A stretch of DNA of 41,824 nt from NCBI RefSeq assembly GCF_000090795.2, contig NW_003546305.1, positions 130,019 to 171,842 of the forward strand, given 5' to 3'. The DNA comes from Amphimedon queenslandica. Its lineage: Eukaryota > Porifera > Demospongiae > Haplosclerida > Niphatidae. Under the pieces are notes generated by a model, which saw only the letters and a list, made by a program, of their open reading frames with translations, had not been told where the DNA came from and ran no database searches. The first letter of the stretch is position 1. Each line of letters starts with the position of its first letter. A program made the translations under genes and the position numbers. Of this stretch, positions 10,296 through 21,279 are shown one piece after another.

Positions 10296-10669
10296 TTAAA
10301 CATGTAGGCATGAGTCAATACCAACTGTTTCATGTGTAATTTGGTCAGGTGTAATAAATCTTATGTCACTATAACTTACAGAAAGCCTGACAGAGTCAAT
10401 TGTACTTGGTCTATCTGCTTTTAAGGACACATCAACAATTTTCCTTTCTTCCAAACCACTTTCACTTGCTTCAACCTCATTCTTGTTACTGGAAATCTCA
10501 GCTTCACTGTAAGTTACTGGTGGGAGAATCCTTGGCCTATTCCTACAAGTAGGGCTCCGGGATCTGTCACTACTGCTGCTGGTATCTGATGTTGGAGGCA
10601 AAAGAATCTGCTCAACTTCAACATCAAATTCAAAAGCCCCTATATCTTCCACCTTCTTTGGAATGATTC
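10296..10669 (-). CDS. Possible exon of an unrecognised serine-rich protein
   Basis: About 123 codons are open on the minus strand. Upstream the sequence reads GTTTATGTGTGTAG, a plausible splice acceptor ending at 10670, so the frame may be an internal or terminal exon; its stop lies at the low end (10296-10298). The product is acidic and serine-rich (DTSSSSDRSRSPT, EVEASESGLEERK) with no domain I recognise. No partner exon is certain; a weak candidate lies around 10800-10890. It could be host or a relic of an element. A long open frame in AT-rich DNA with balanced composition is the main argument that it is real. Confidence 0.35.
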
Positions 10670-13600
10670 TACACACATAAACAATAAATAAGACAAAATG
10701 GAAATAATACTAGACAAATGTAAAACATTGAAGGGGCGAGCCTCAGGAAGCAAATCAATGTACCATACATATATACAATAGATCTCGACAGATTAACAAT
10801 AATCATGCATGATTGTTCTTGTGGACTAAGCAGCTCAGAACTTGATGTATCATGCAGTTCTTGATGATCTACCTTTTGTAATCTCTGGAGAAGTGAAAGT
10901 TAGTACCTTCCTTATAGCACTTATCAACCTTAAAGATAGCTACAAGCAGTCATTGCGCAACTGATATAGCTAGATAGGCAACTCTACCAATGTAGTTTTT
11001 GGCTTCTTGCTATTTGTAGTGCTCCAAGTGCAGTTAGGTATATACAGACTGATTTACTGACATTCACTTGATCAGAGTTAGTCTTATCAATAAAGAACAC
11101 GGCATATCTGTTTTTTAACCTTCCTTGCTGCATTTGGATAGCAGTACAGACTTACCTTGCTGACATCAGTGACTTGCAAGCTGAAGAGTTTCCCGTTTGA
11201 ATAGCCACCATTTTTATTTCATTGTGACCACACCCATTTTCAATTAAAATTATCAAGTTTATTAAACAGTTGAATTTTTTTCGTGCGGATAAATTGGGGT
11301 AACGTATGTGTACAAACAAACATGCTTATGTCATTTATGTGGGGCGAGCGCAGGCTCACCCCAATTATGTATGCTGAGAGTTACATATCACAATAAAGCA
11401 CCATTGTGCGTGGACTCACCTGCTGAGATTCACCTAAGGGATAATGTGTTACTTGTACATTATATATATAAGCAACTTGATATTAAAAAAAAGGATTATA
11501 GATTTTGACTAATTGCAAAGTGCAACAATGCAATTACTGCACTGATCCATAAAATAAATTTTAGGTGTGGTCAGCACTTAGCAGTGCAGTGCAGATAAAC
11601 ATGGCACATGGGTAGGAGAAAGAAGAAAAGCTAAAATTTATTGAACATCTGAAGCTCTTTTCAAAGAAAGAGTAGGCACAAAAATTTGCCAAAGAGACCA
11701 AGATAGATTGGTTGCTCCTGCTTTACCCAGTGCTGCCTAAAAATTTTTCGAAGAGGCTAAATTAAAACATTGAGCAACTGTCACTCGCAAACAATAAAGA
11801 GATTAGAAAATTCCCACAAATTTCTTTAATCTATTTACTTTTCTCTACCTATCAATGCTAATCTTGACCAAATAGAGTTAAACACGAAGACTTGGCTAGG
11901 AAAAGTGGTCTATTCTTGAAAATATTCAGCTTTTGCTACCACAAATTGCTATGAAAATACAAAGGGGCTAAATAAATCAGCATTTTCTCAAAGCTTAAAA
12001 AGAATTATAACTCAGGAGAGCTCAGTAAAAAAGATATTGACTAGGAATGAACAGGAATTTTAGTGACAGAATGACAGACAGACAGAATGACAACCCAATT
12101 GCATAGTACCCGCCTATGCAAGCGTGGCGAGTCCAATTAGTGGCATGGGCTTGGCACATCCAGTATGTCTTGAAAGTCTCTAATAAATGTCTTGTAAAAG
12201 CTTTAGACTCATATCATCGGTGTTATGCGTAAGCATAGACTTAAAGCTACTAACTAAAGTCTGCACTCCAAGTGGCTATAGTATGTGTTATAAACATATT
12301 TTAAACAGTAGCATTCCACATCATCAGTCACATCTCAATACTTCAGCTCTTTCCGTCTAACTTTACCAATATCACCAAGTAAATCATTCCTTTGTTTTGT
12401 CATCTGACTTCTACAAACAGAAATGACACGCATCAAGGCGTGACAGAAACTTTTTTAAACCAAGTATTGTATCATAATTGTAATATTCCATGACGTATGG
12501 CACTTTGATGGATAGTTAAGTTGACAACACTTCACTGTGATCAACAATAGAGATCTCTCCAGTTATAGCTATGTTGTAAAAAGAAAAGGTAGAGTCTTGA
12601 AGGCACTGTTGGAAGGTGTCAAATCATCTCATCTCATGTGCAGCCAAGTTTTGAAATTCTATAAATATTATTTTTGTAATTAAAAAAAATTTAGTACCTG
12701 AACCTAGCTACCTGAAAATTTCAAACTTTTAGACCCTTGCTGAGTCTTCCATGATTGAGCTCTTTTCATATTATCCTAGTAAAATGAAATTAGTTCACTC
12801 AAAAATAAAACAGTGCAAACTTCCTGGCAGAAGTGCTGGTTTCCTGATTCCTACTATAATACAAATAACAAGTGCAGACCAAGGCAAAATTAGATTGTAC
12901 TGCATAGCCTATAATAGCTGGCTAGTCGTGCCCCTAAAAATGTTTTTACACTTCTCTATTTGTTCAGATTTTTGAAATACCACCTTAGCATTGAACTAGA
13001 CAAAAGAAATACATTTTCGAATGTTGGTACACTAGTCCCAGCCCTCATTCAACTAGACGGTAAAGCCAGTCAAGCAAAGCTATAAAATTTGTACAATAAT
13101 TTTGACAATACCAAATGAGACAGTGCAATAAAGAGAATGCAAGCTTACCTTCTTCATGCAGAATACATTAGTAACTCATCGATAAAACCTGTCAGTAATA
13201 ACAGAGGACAATTACAATGCACAAAGGATGACAAACTATAGTCATGCAGTTTCAGTTGAGAAAATGGAAGTAAACGTCACTTTAGCCGTATAAACAAGTA
13301 TGGTTACAATGTGTTAATGCACAAGCTGTGATTCTTCAAGCACTTCTTTCCTAATTTCCTATTGTACCTATTAGTTATTTTTAGTCTACCTGTCCTTTTT
13401 GTTGTCTTGGTGCCTGTTATTAGCTTAAAAGGAACTCAAAACATTGATGAATCATTGCACAGTGTGAGTGAAGGATGTCTTAATATGGTTACTTTTATTT
13501 TTTAAAAAGCATTATTTTTGACCAGATATTATGAGATGTAAATTATAGTAATGCACATGATGCATCATGGCAGGCTTCAAGCAGAACACATTGAGAACCT

Positions 13601-14638
13601 TTCAGATTACCAAATTGGTACAAATGATTGAAAAACCCAATACGCACTTATGCTTTAAGCTGTAAATATTAATAAGAAAAAGTCATTAGAGATGATAAGG
13701 GTTTCTTCTTAACTGAAACTGACAAAACAATGTTGAAAATTAGGACATCAATTATTTAGAATTACCATATAGTTCAGCTAGTTTATAAGTGGTGAATCTA
13801 TGGGTGAGCCTTGTCGACATAAAATTTTAGGCAATAAATTAACTTTGACAGTGTACACTTCATATTTGTGCCGTCACAGGGCGAAATTGATAACTCATAA
13901 ATCTGCCACCTAATTCGTGTAAAATTTGCACAGGCTAAAATAATTCCAATTAAATTTTAAAAACTCCACAAGATATACAAGTAAAAAACAGTGGCCAATA
14001 ATATCATTTTTTATTTTGATAATACCACAGTGAAAGCAAGAATATATCTCGTGTTTTCTGCCCTACTTTGTCTCTTAACCTTCCTAAATAACCTAAAATC
14101 CACCCCTGTATATCTAGTGAACTCACCTCGGAACTCAGTCAGTTCGGGCTAATGGTGGCATCAACTTAGTGAAAGAGAGAGAGCTAAATAAAAAAACTTA
14201 TGTAACAAAGACGAGTCACAACATCACAGAACTCACTCAGTGTCCCAGAGATTTCAATAGCTCTGAAACACGCTCAAAGAAACATTGAAACATGCTAGAC
14301 AAAACAGAGTGCCAAGAGTGGTCAGGTCTGTGGTCACTGTGGTGTGGTATGCTCAACTGTGCTGTGCTGTGCTGCTTGTACCTTGTATGTGGCCTTGAAG
14401 CTTCTGCGCATGCGTAGAAGAGATACCGTGTAGACCTTCTAATTGCATCTATGTAAAAAATGGATGACAAAGGGTATGTTGTTAATAATAATTCGGCAAT
14501 TCTCCATGGCTTTTTGTTAAATTCTTAAAAATTTTAAAATTAGCAGCATTCCTAATTTTCCCTTTATTAAGATAGTTAAAAAAGAAGCAAATCAATTTAC
14601 CCCACTACTGCACCCGTAATAGTATCCTCCTCTCCTCC
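10670..14638. other. Four kilobases without an assignable gene
   Basis: Short open frames occur but none shows a motif or homologous partner. I saw a GGGGCGAGC/GGCTCACCCC hairpin at 11341-11362, a small GACA-type microsatellite near 12066-12095 and AT-rich filler. The segment could be intron or intergenic DNA. Short exons of a spliced host gene could be hidden here and would be invisible without transcript data. Confidence 0.4.
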
Positions 14639-15358
14639 CTACATTTTGATGTTAGATCTCTTTTGATGTAACTTATACTTTGGGATGGATACATTTTGGA
14701 CCGAAAAATCAAACAATATATTGTTATGACTGCATGTTGTGTAATTAGAATTACCAATTATTGCCTCTCTTTTGAGAGGATGTTCCTTTTTTGCAGAGCA
14801 ACTTGCCAACCTGTTATTAGTGTAAAATATATTAAGAAGAGATCTCATTAATTGAGATGCCGTCTTTGATCTCACCAAAGCCTTTTTCAGTTCGTTCTCC
14901 TTGATGTACATTCCACTGCCTTTAACAAGCTCTACTTTCAATAAATCACAAATAGTTATTATAAATAATATGATACAAAACTAATACCTATAGGCCAACT
15001 GGGAATGTCTCAAGCTCCATTCGCATATCAGTAGGATTGAGTTTTTGTTGAATTGAGCTACTTGTTCCAGCAGTTTGTGTTGATTTATTGTCTACATTAG
15101 CATCAACAGCATATATTGCAGCAGGAGGTAATTCTTTCAGATCCTACAGTAGTGCTACAATTGGGGCAGGAAGTACAGGATGGCTGCCTATTTCCATGCT
15201 TGGTTTAGTATCTGTATTGATTTAAAAAGATGCATGCATGCATGAACTATACATTTATCCTCACCTTCATCATCACACTATGCATGTCATCTACTGCAAT
15301 TGCAATTCTTCTTATTCTTTGTAAGTGATAATCCACTTGGTTTCTGCAAGGTGTGTCA
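14639..15358 (-). pseudogene. BEN-domain protein gene, three probable exons, damaged
   Basis: The last exon (14941 down to 14639) encodes a BEN-like fold: VELVKGSGMYIKENELKKAL, then SKTASQLMRSLLNIFY and REAIIGNSNY. BEN domains are alpha-helical DNA- or protein-binding modules in chromatin and viral/transposon proteins. Upstream on the minus strand, 15211-14988 lies between AATACAG and GTATTAG splice-like signals and reads KPSMEIGSHPVLPAP, then LPPAAIYAVDANVDN, and MRMELETFPVGL, with one in-frame TAG where LLQDL is expected. A further possible exon is 15358-15265 (NQVDYHLQRIRRIAIAVDD), with acceptor TTTTTAG and donor AAG/GTGAGG. Exon phases do not join cleanly and a stop is present, so I call it a pseudogene. 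Nothing upstream of 15358 was found; Helitron B begins there. Confidence 0.6.
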
Positions 15359-15379
15359 CTAAAAATTAATTAAATACAT

Positions 15380-15617
15380 ATATGTGACCATAATTGACAA
15401 AAGGTACCTTATGGCAGATTTTAAAATTCCTCTTTAAAATGAAAAATATCAACCTGTGAGTGCTCTGTTAGTCAACAATTGTTTCTATAAGCTACATAGT
15501 AACTTTTTGCATCCTCTGGATTAGATAAATGGAGCTCAGGAAGTTTGATTTTTTAGGCTATAAAGACCAATTTTCCTATCCGCCATAAGGTACCTTTTGT
15601 GAATTATGGTCACATAT
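15380..15617. repeat. MITE family 1, copy 2 (238 bp)
   Basis: It has the same terminal repeats as the copy at 4361 (GTGACCATAATTGACAAAAG at the left, reverse complement at the right). It lies between the 3' end of the recognisable Helitron B helicase and the BEN exons. Internal matches include GTGCTCTGTTAG and AACTTTTTGCATCC. Confidence 0.9.
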
Positions 15618-15619
15618 AC

Positions 15620-17249
15620 ATAATAGATGCGTGCACTACATATGCTATACCATCCCCAAAAACATCAGTCAATAGTGAGAGGCCCTGACATTCATTTACC
15701 ATAATAGCATATGGGGAAACTGTTTTCTGTGTATAAAGAAACTTTTAGATAGCATTAATCTAGACCTAACCCTTTCTATGTCACAAGGTACAGCAATATA
15801 ATCAAATTTAATTTATATACAATTACGTGTGGTATAATTGCCAATTACTAAACCATTGGCACCATTAAGTAATCCTACAGTCACATCAATATTACGTCTG
15901 AGCATTGCTCTACTGCCTAATGCTAAAGACAACACAGTTTCTAAACCAGCTGTTTTACTTGGTCAATTATTTAGTTTTTCTAATGTTCTTGTTAAAAATG
16001 TGGCTGTGATGCCACTTCTTTTAACATCAACACATGCTACTTCTGCTTTGCCAAGTTTCTAGAATTTGTAACATCAAATGATTAATTTTGTAGCAGGCGT
16101 CTACCTTAGAAAATAGGCAAATTGAAGTTGTCCCTTCACTTTCCAATTCCTTATATTTCACTTTTATTGAAACATTAAATACACGACTTTTGAGTGTATC
16201 AATAGTTTTATCAGTCAGACAGCCATGCGTAACAAAATCAAACTTTTTCAAAAAAGTTTTATCTTTTTCTTGCTCATTGATTGTTAGTTCATCATATTCT
16301 ACTGTTTCTTTCTATATGCTAACTGCATTTGCTCCTCTAAGTCTAGTTCTTATTAGTTTGTTACTAATTTCTTTTAATACTGGTCTACCATTAACGGTGG
16401 CAATAGTAAGAGGTCACTTGCAAATAAAATATTTTTGGACTCAAACCATTTATCAGTTCCGAATATATCTTCTAAGCTCAAGTGTAAGTATGCTAGATTT
16501 GGATTGAATATAATACATACCTCGTCTATTGTTATAATTTTTAAATTTTTAAGTGTCATTTATATCCTTTTTTTAACATCTTTATTCAATGGCCAAACTC
16601 CAGATGTTTCTCCCTCATGCTCTATTGGTAGCTGAAATAATGTATGTAGTGTTAGTCTGCCTAAATTAAATGCGGATATACATGTTGGTGCTACTACAAC
16701 AAACAATATCACACTTTCTGGATGCCATATGTTATACATTAGGCATTTTATTGCTTTTATAGACCAGTACTTCCTACACCACTAAAATCATTCTTTGTGG
16801 TTTGATATTATCAAATCTAAGGAGTCTTGAAGACTTATTCTGAAGCAAGTCTTCATGTTATTTATGACTTATAAGATGACTCTTAATTTTAAAAAATTCT
16901 AATTCTTTTTCATCTACATGAAGCATGCCTCTCATAGCTATAATGTTAAACTGGGTACATTGACATGCATGTCAGCTATGTCAGCTACTGCTTCCATTGT
17001 TTTACCCAGTGATTCAGGCTTGACATCTTCCTTGTAATTAGGTCAGTAAAACCAGTGGATCTACTTTTTTGTTCAATTACGTTCTTCTATCAATTTCTGT
17101 AGTTTGCTGAAATGATTCTTCATGCCACATATAGATACTTCTGTCACGCCTAAATGCTTCTACTGTTTCTCCTTTCATTATGAGTGTGCTCTCATGTCTT
17201 AAAGGCACAAAAAATATTATCAAATAATGAAAAGCGTCTTGTTTTACTT
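15620..17249 (-). pseudogene. Helitron B helicase half, broken
   Basis: On the minus strand this matches the Helitron C helicase. The linker reads FFVPLRHESTLIMKGETVEA (near 17215-17155, just inside the P-element junction). The Walker A region is degraded to GVGSTGL near 16800-16780. The Walker B region reads MTLKNLKIITIDEV (16559-16518), where C has IIIVDEVSMVS, followed by NLAYLHLSLEDIFGTDKWF and ASDLLLLPP for GDLLQLPP. A gap of conserved sequence follows down to DVFGDG near 15650. The helicase motifs are too altered to act. Open frames on the plus strand here (15838, 16190) are antisense shadows. Confidence 0.85.
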
Positions 17250-17256
17250 GTTTTAT
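17250..17256 (+). repeat. Left target-site duplication of the P-like element, GTTTTAT
   Basis: Seven bases are identical to 21408-21414 on the other side. Removing the element and one copy restores an uninterrupted alignment with Helitron C at 39338-39344. Confidence 0.9.
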
Positions 17257-17392
17257 CAGGAGCCCATAAAAGAAAAAGGGAAGGGTAGGAGCGCGCAACA
17301 CCCACGCATTTAATTAAAATCACTATAGCCTGCATAGCTTAATGAGTTTACTATTTTTAGAACAAGGTAAACCACGCCCGTTAAAATGGCAG
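17257..17392 (+). repeat. Left terminal inverted repeat of the P-like element
   Basis: Pairs with 21272-21407. Conserved blocks in order are CAGGAGCCCAT, GGAGCGCG, CACCCACGCATTTAATTAAA, ATCACT, TAGCCTGCATA, CTTAATGA and TTAAAATGGC. The last block contains the start codon of the transposase, so the repeat should contain its promoter. Confidence 0.92.
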
Positions 17393-18301
17393 CTACTGCA
17401 ACAGTTGCTTTGAGAGAGAAACTCTTGAGATCCCAGAACATTGTACCAGCTACTGAATTATTAAAAGGAATCTTAAAAGAGAAATATGCTACCCTGGAAA
17501 TTGAGCTTGTTACTGTGGAATCTTCTCCTAATCAACTCAAGCAGTTCCTGGTGGTATGTAGGCGAATTAAAAGCTACAGTGAGTCAGCAGGCCCTTTTGA
17601 TTCAATAAAGTTTGTCATTGGAGATGATCTTTGTTACACTGTATATGTTCTTTATGATGTATTTACACACGGACAAGTTTTGGCTGCAGAAGATGTGTTG
17701 TCATTGGAAATTTTTCAAAAGCTTTGGAAAGAGAAACAATGGTATATTTGTCATGGTGTGGCAAATTTTTCGCTGTATGACAGATGCAGTGGAACCAGTT
17801 TCAAAGATGCTATATGCATGCTTCTGCCTCCAGATTCTATTCGCCATAACAGTTGTGAAAGACTGTTTCGACCTTCCTCAAATAAGTCTTCTATGTGCCA
17901 ATTTTGTGTATCACTACAGTATTACCTATCATCTCGCAAAAGAAGGCTAGAAGAGTTATCAGAATCCGACCACTTAAGACGTCAAAGTACAAGCTCTACA
18001 CTGCCAATTGATTATCTCAGTCCTGCCAGCAAATCAAAGAGGGTCAAGAATATGAGAAGAAAGATAAAGAATCTGAGTGATAGGCTTCGTTTAAATAGTC
18101 AGCAGTCAGTAGATATCAGTGATGAACAGAATGAGTAACTTAGGCAATTAGTAATGAGTATTACTGATTCCGATGTTGGCACTAATGAATTGGAAAAGAT
18201 CTATGCTGAAGCAAGTTTAGTCGGGGAAGACAAAGGTAAAGAACTAAAGTTTGTTTGGGAGAGTGATACTAGAGCTTTTTTTGAAGAACAGGAGAGAAAT
18301 G

Positions 18302-18357
18302 GTGAGTTTACATAATAAACAGAATTCTTTATAAATATGCATTGTATTTTATCTTAG
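18302..18357 (+). other. Intron 1 of the P-like transposase (56 bp)
   Basis: Donor GTGAGT, acceptor ATCTTAG, phase 1; the junction codon is GCA. Removal joins EEQERN to ATGKRGNRW in frame. Confidence 0.85.
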
Positions 18358-18405
18358 CAACTGGTAAAAGGGGTAATAGATGGTCTTTAATCACAATACG
18401 TTTAG

Positions 18406-18452
18406 GTAGGTAACCTAATATTTTACAGGTTTTAGCAATTTTATGCATGTAG
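18406..18452 (+). other. Intron 2 of the P-like transposase (47 bp)
   Basis: Donor GTAGGT, acceptor GCATGTAG, phase 1. Removal gives ITIRLALAVFSRSPSAF, the conserved start of the transposase core. A nearer AG at 18428 would give a 23-bp intron but a poorer protein. Confidence 0.8.
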
Positions 18453-18694
18453 CATTAGCAGTTTTCTCTCGAAGCCCATCAGCTTTTTAAGCGTTGCGTG
18501 GTTTGGGTATTTTGAATCTTCCTTGTGAAAAGACACTGAGGGGCTACATGAATCAACATCTCAGAAATCCAGGAATCAATGAGGAGTCTATACTTGATAG
18601 TTCCAAAAGATATGAAGAGCACATTGTGGAAAGAGTGAAAAATGGTCATTTGCCTCCGCTAAAACAAGGAATATTAATATGGGATGAGACAAAA

Positions 18695-18762
18695 GTATAA
18701 ATGCATGTGTATATCATACATGTGATTTATGTAGTTTTTTTATCTTACATGCATAATTACAG
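18695..18762 (+). other. Intron 3 of the P-like transposase (68 bp)
   Basis: Donor GTATAA, acceptor TAATTACAG, phase 0. Removal joins WDETK to VQSKIIWNS, restoring a conserved block. Confidence 0.88.
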
Positions 18763-19191
18763 GTACAGTCTAAAATAATATGGAATAGTTCCAATTCATC
18801 CATCACTGGTTATGCAATGTCATCCTCAGATATGGCATCACTTCATGATGTTTATGAAGGTCTGGATGAAGAGGAAGAGTCTAAGAAGACAGAATATGTC
18901 CTTCAATTTTTATGGAGGGACATAAGCTCTGAATTTGATGTTATTGGTCCTTATTTTACCATTTCTGGCACAATTGAGGCTCAACATCTTCACACATTAG
19001 TCATGAAAACCTTACTGGTATTCAATCAATTTGAATTTCGTGTCAGATGTCTCTTATGTGATGGTGCCAGTGGCAATTTAGCATTGTTGAAGGAGTTATG
19101 TGCCCATAAAAAAGGGAAAGATATTTCAGCCAACTTTGTATCACCCTTTGATGGGAACAAGATACATTTAGTAATTTGTCCCTCACATCAA

Positions 19192-19236
19192 GTTAGTATA
19201 GATTTTTTGACCTATTACATGTTCCCATTATTTTTG
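19192..19236 (+). other. Probable intron with lost acceptor, read through in frame (45 bp)
   Basis: It starts GTTAGT directly after CCCTCACATCAA and ends TTTTTG where TTTTAG would be expected. It is the same size as the other introns. Its 15 codons (VSIDFLTYYMFPLFL) interrupt a conserved SHQ-LLKNM block with a hydrophobic insert. Because the length is a multiple of three it does not break the frame. Confidence 0.55.
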
Positions 19237-19467
19237 CTAAAAAATATGATAGCTGCTCTGTATAGCTCAAGAGATAACGGTGGCACTAAGAGTTTTGTTA
19301 ATGAGGATAGTGTTCATTTCGGGTGGGAAACTATCGAAGATGTGTACAAAGTTGATATGAAGAGAGCTAAGAATGGACAGACAAGGAGAGTACTAAAGTT
19401 AAAATATTCACATATCATTCGTGATTCGTGGACTAGATTAAATGTATTGCCAGCTAAAATCATGCAA

Positions 19468-19512
19468 GTAAGAATTTTTGTGATAAATTAAAAATTTGAT
19501 ATCACGTAGCAG
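19468..19512 (+). other. Intron 4 of the P-like transposase (45 bp)
   Basis: Donor GTAAGA, acceptor CACGTAGCAG, phase 0. Removal joins AKIMQ to PYMLDAIQALAD. Confidence 0.85.
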
Positions 19513-19729
19513 CCATATATGTTAGATGCAATACAAGCTCTAGCTGATGCCAGACCAGATGAAATGAAGGAGCACTTAGCTACTTTGGAATATCTCAAGG
19601 CTTGCAACAAGCTTTTTGAGGATGGAATTCTGTCTCACCAAAAAGTCGATCAGTTATCATCAAAGGTTTTAAAGAACATAGATGAAGGTTATGCTTTTTT
19701 TAAGAAATGGAAAGACAGTTTCTCAAATG

Positions 19730-19776
19730 GTAATTTTTATATTTGATTTAAAGGTGTGATTATATGTATACTGTAG
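19730..19776 (+). other. Intron 5 of the P-like transposase (47 bp)
   Basis: Donor GTAATT, acceptor TATACTGTAG, phase 1. Removal joins DSFSN to DANLREPTQKCFLAWQTWD. Confidence 0.85.
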
Positions 19777-20163
19777 ATGCAAACCTTAGAGAACCTACAC
19801 AAAAGTGTTTTTTGGCTTGGCAGACATGGGATCTACTTGAATTAATGTATCATGGTTTCAAAGGGTTTTGTCATGATTTCTTAACTGAACACCCACACTA
19901 CTACATTATTCCAGTAAGAATATCTGGGAGTGCCATCGAGTCTGTGTTTAGTTGCCTCAAGTTTATTAGTGGTTCTAATCTTTCTTCAGTTAATTATTCC
20001 AGTTCCATTACTGCATTGGCTACTCAGCGAGAAAAGACAAGCAATACTAATGCTGAAAATAATTATCGTAACATTCCTTTAAGTTTAAAGTAAATTGTTG
20101 TAAATAAATGCAAACGAACTAATAATGAGATGAATAAATGACAACACATGTAAATAAAATAGT

Positions 20164-21279
20164 TTAAGAGGAAGTGTATGCTCTTGATTGATTACTACTG
20201 TATGTCTTTAGCATATCTCTAAGTGATTGATCAGCGTCAGTCGTTTTTCCTTTACTTTCTAAATCGATTTCTTTTTGAGCTGCCATAAATTCATTTACCC
20301 TAGCATTGAAAACTTTCTTTATCATTTCAATTCTGATATTGTTCAACGATTCTATCATATCCACTTCAATATTCCTTAAACATGCATTAAATGAATACTC
20401 AATGTCAGTTGCTTGCAATACTTTACTTAGTGCCTCAGTAATCATATTTTTACCATGTTTTCTTAATTCTTGACGGTTGATATGCTTATTGATTTCTGAT
20501 AGAAGTTTGTCAAAAAATGGAAGCATAGCCGGTGAGATTTGTGTTAATCCTCCTTGGCTAAGTGTGTCATGTTTTGGGTCTAATGACTTCATCTGATGTA
20601 AAACCTTTAACTCTGGGTCTATCATAGATTTTTTTTTTCGCTTTTCTATCATAGAATGCAATGCTGCACCAGCATAGCGACACAATGTAGATATAGTTTC
20701 AGACCCTTTAGGAGTTTCTGCAGTCTGTTCTTTATCATTCACTTTCATTTCTTTAACTTCTTTGGCCATTACATCAAAAACTACAGATACAAGTCAGCTG
20801 ACTATGATTCGCTGTTCATGGACTGAAAAAGACAACTCAAAACTCTTTGTAAAGTCAATAACAGATTTCCACACGGCAAAACATTTCTTCTTGTCATCCT
20901 TGTCCAATCCATCAACATCTATAGCCTTTTCTCCAAGAATGTAGAAGTTAATATGCAGCACCCAGGCTTGTTGCATATGCAGAAACTTTTTGCCAACACA
21001 AAACTTTTTTAAGAGCTTCTTATAAATTATCTGCATTTGGGTTATACAATGTACAAGAACTAAAGTCATACTTTCTTGGTCCACACTGAACAAGTTGTGG
21101 AAAGCACGACGAGACTTGTATTCCTGAAAGTGTTTGCCACTCATAAAGATCTGAATAACTTCCTCAGAAATTTCATGTTCCTCTGCGACAATATTATTTA
21201 TTAAGAGTTTTCTTCTTAATGCTGAAAGCTTAGTTTTCTTAGTTGCAGGCAATACAATGCAAGCAGCAGGTGTGGCCAT
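20164..21279 (-). pseudogene. Second gene of the P-like element, unrecognised protein, one nonsense codon
   Basis: From ATG at 21279 (in the same TTAAAATGGC context that starts the transposase at the other end) the frame is open for 372 codons including the stop, except for one TGA at 20796-20794 (codon 162). An ATG 12 bp upstream (21291) is also in frame, but the inner one matches the symmetry. The product is rich in Lys, Glu and hydrophobics with predicted helical character. It has Cys near the N-terminus (PAACIVLPATKKTK), CFAVWKSVIDF near 140, STLCRYAGAALHSMI near 195 and a C-terminal half of amphipathic helices (ITEALSKVLQATDIEYSF). I do not recognise a domain. Its position inside the element, complete length and repeat-derived start argue that it is an element gene, perhaps a regulator or DNA-binding partner of the transposase. 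That role is inference. Confidence 0.75.

Larger units (their letters stand above)
17386..20093 (+). pseudogene. P-element-like transposase, at least six exons, nearly intact
   Basis: Exons as I read them: 17386-18301, 18358-18405, 18453-18694, 18763-19467, 19513-19729 and 19777-20093. All introns are GT-AG (56, 47, 68, 45 and 47 bp) and the phases join to 815 codons including the stop. The acidic triad expected of P transposases is present: D in IWDETKV (about residue 399), D in CLLCDGASGN (about 502) and E in GSAIESVFSCLKF (about 764). The N-terminal 300 residues lack a recognisable THAP C2CH finger but have Cys/His around CQFC near residue 170 and a basic stretch after it. Nonsense codons TAA at 18136-18138 and TAA at 18488-18490 break the frame. 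Segment 19192-19236 looks like a seventh intron with a ruined acceptor. Transposases of this family cut DNA using GTP as cofactor. Confidence 0.88.

Noticed and set aside
11341-11362. Hairpin GGGGCGAGC/GGCTCACCCC as a terminator or element end
   Set aside because: Imperfect, isolated, and no terminal repeat partner was found.
16190-16507. 105-codon plus-strand open frame
   Set aside because: Antisense to the Helitron B helicase and parallel to the shadow frame of copy C.
18406-18428. A 23-bp GT-AG intron (GTAGGT to TTTTACAG) in the transposase
   Set aside because: Using the next AG (18452) gives a 47-bp intron, like its neighbours, and a better protein (IRLALAVFSRSPSAF).
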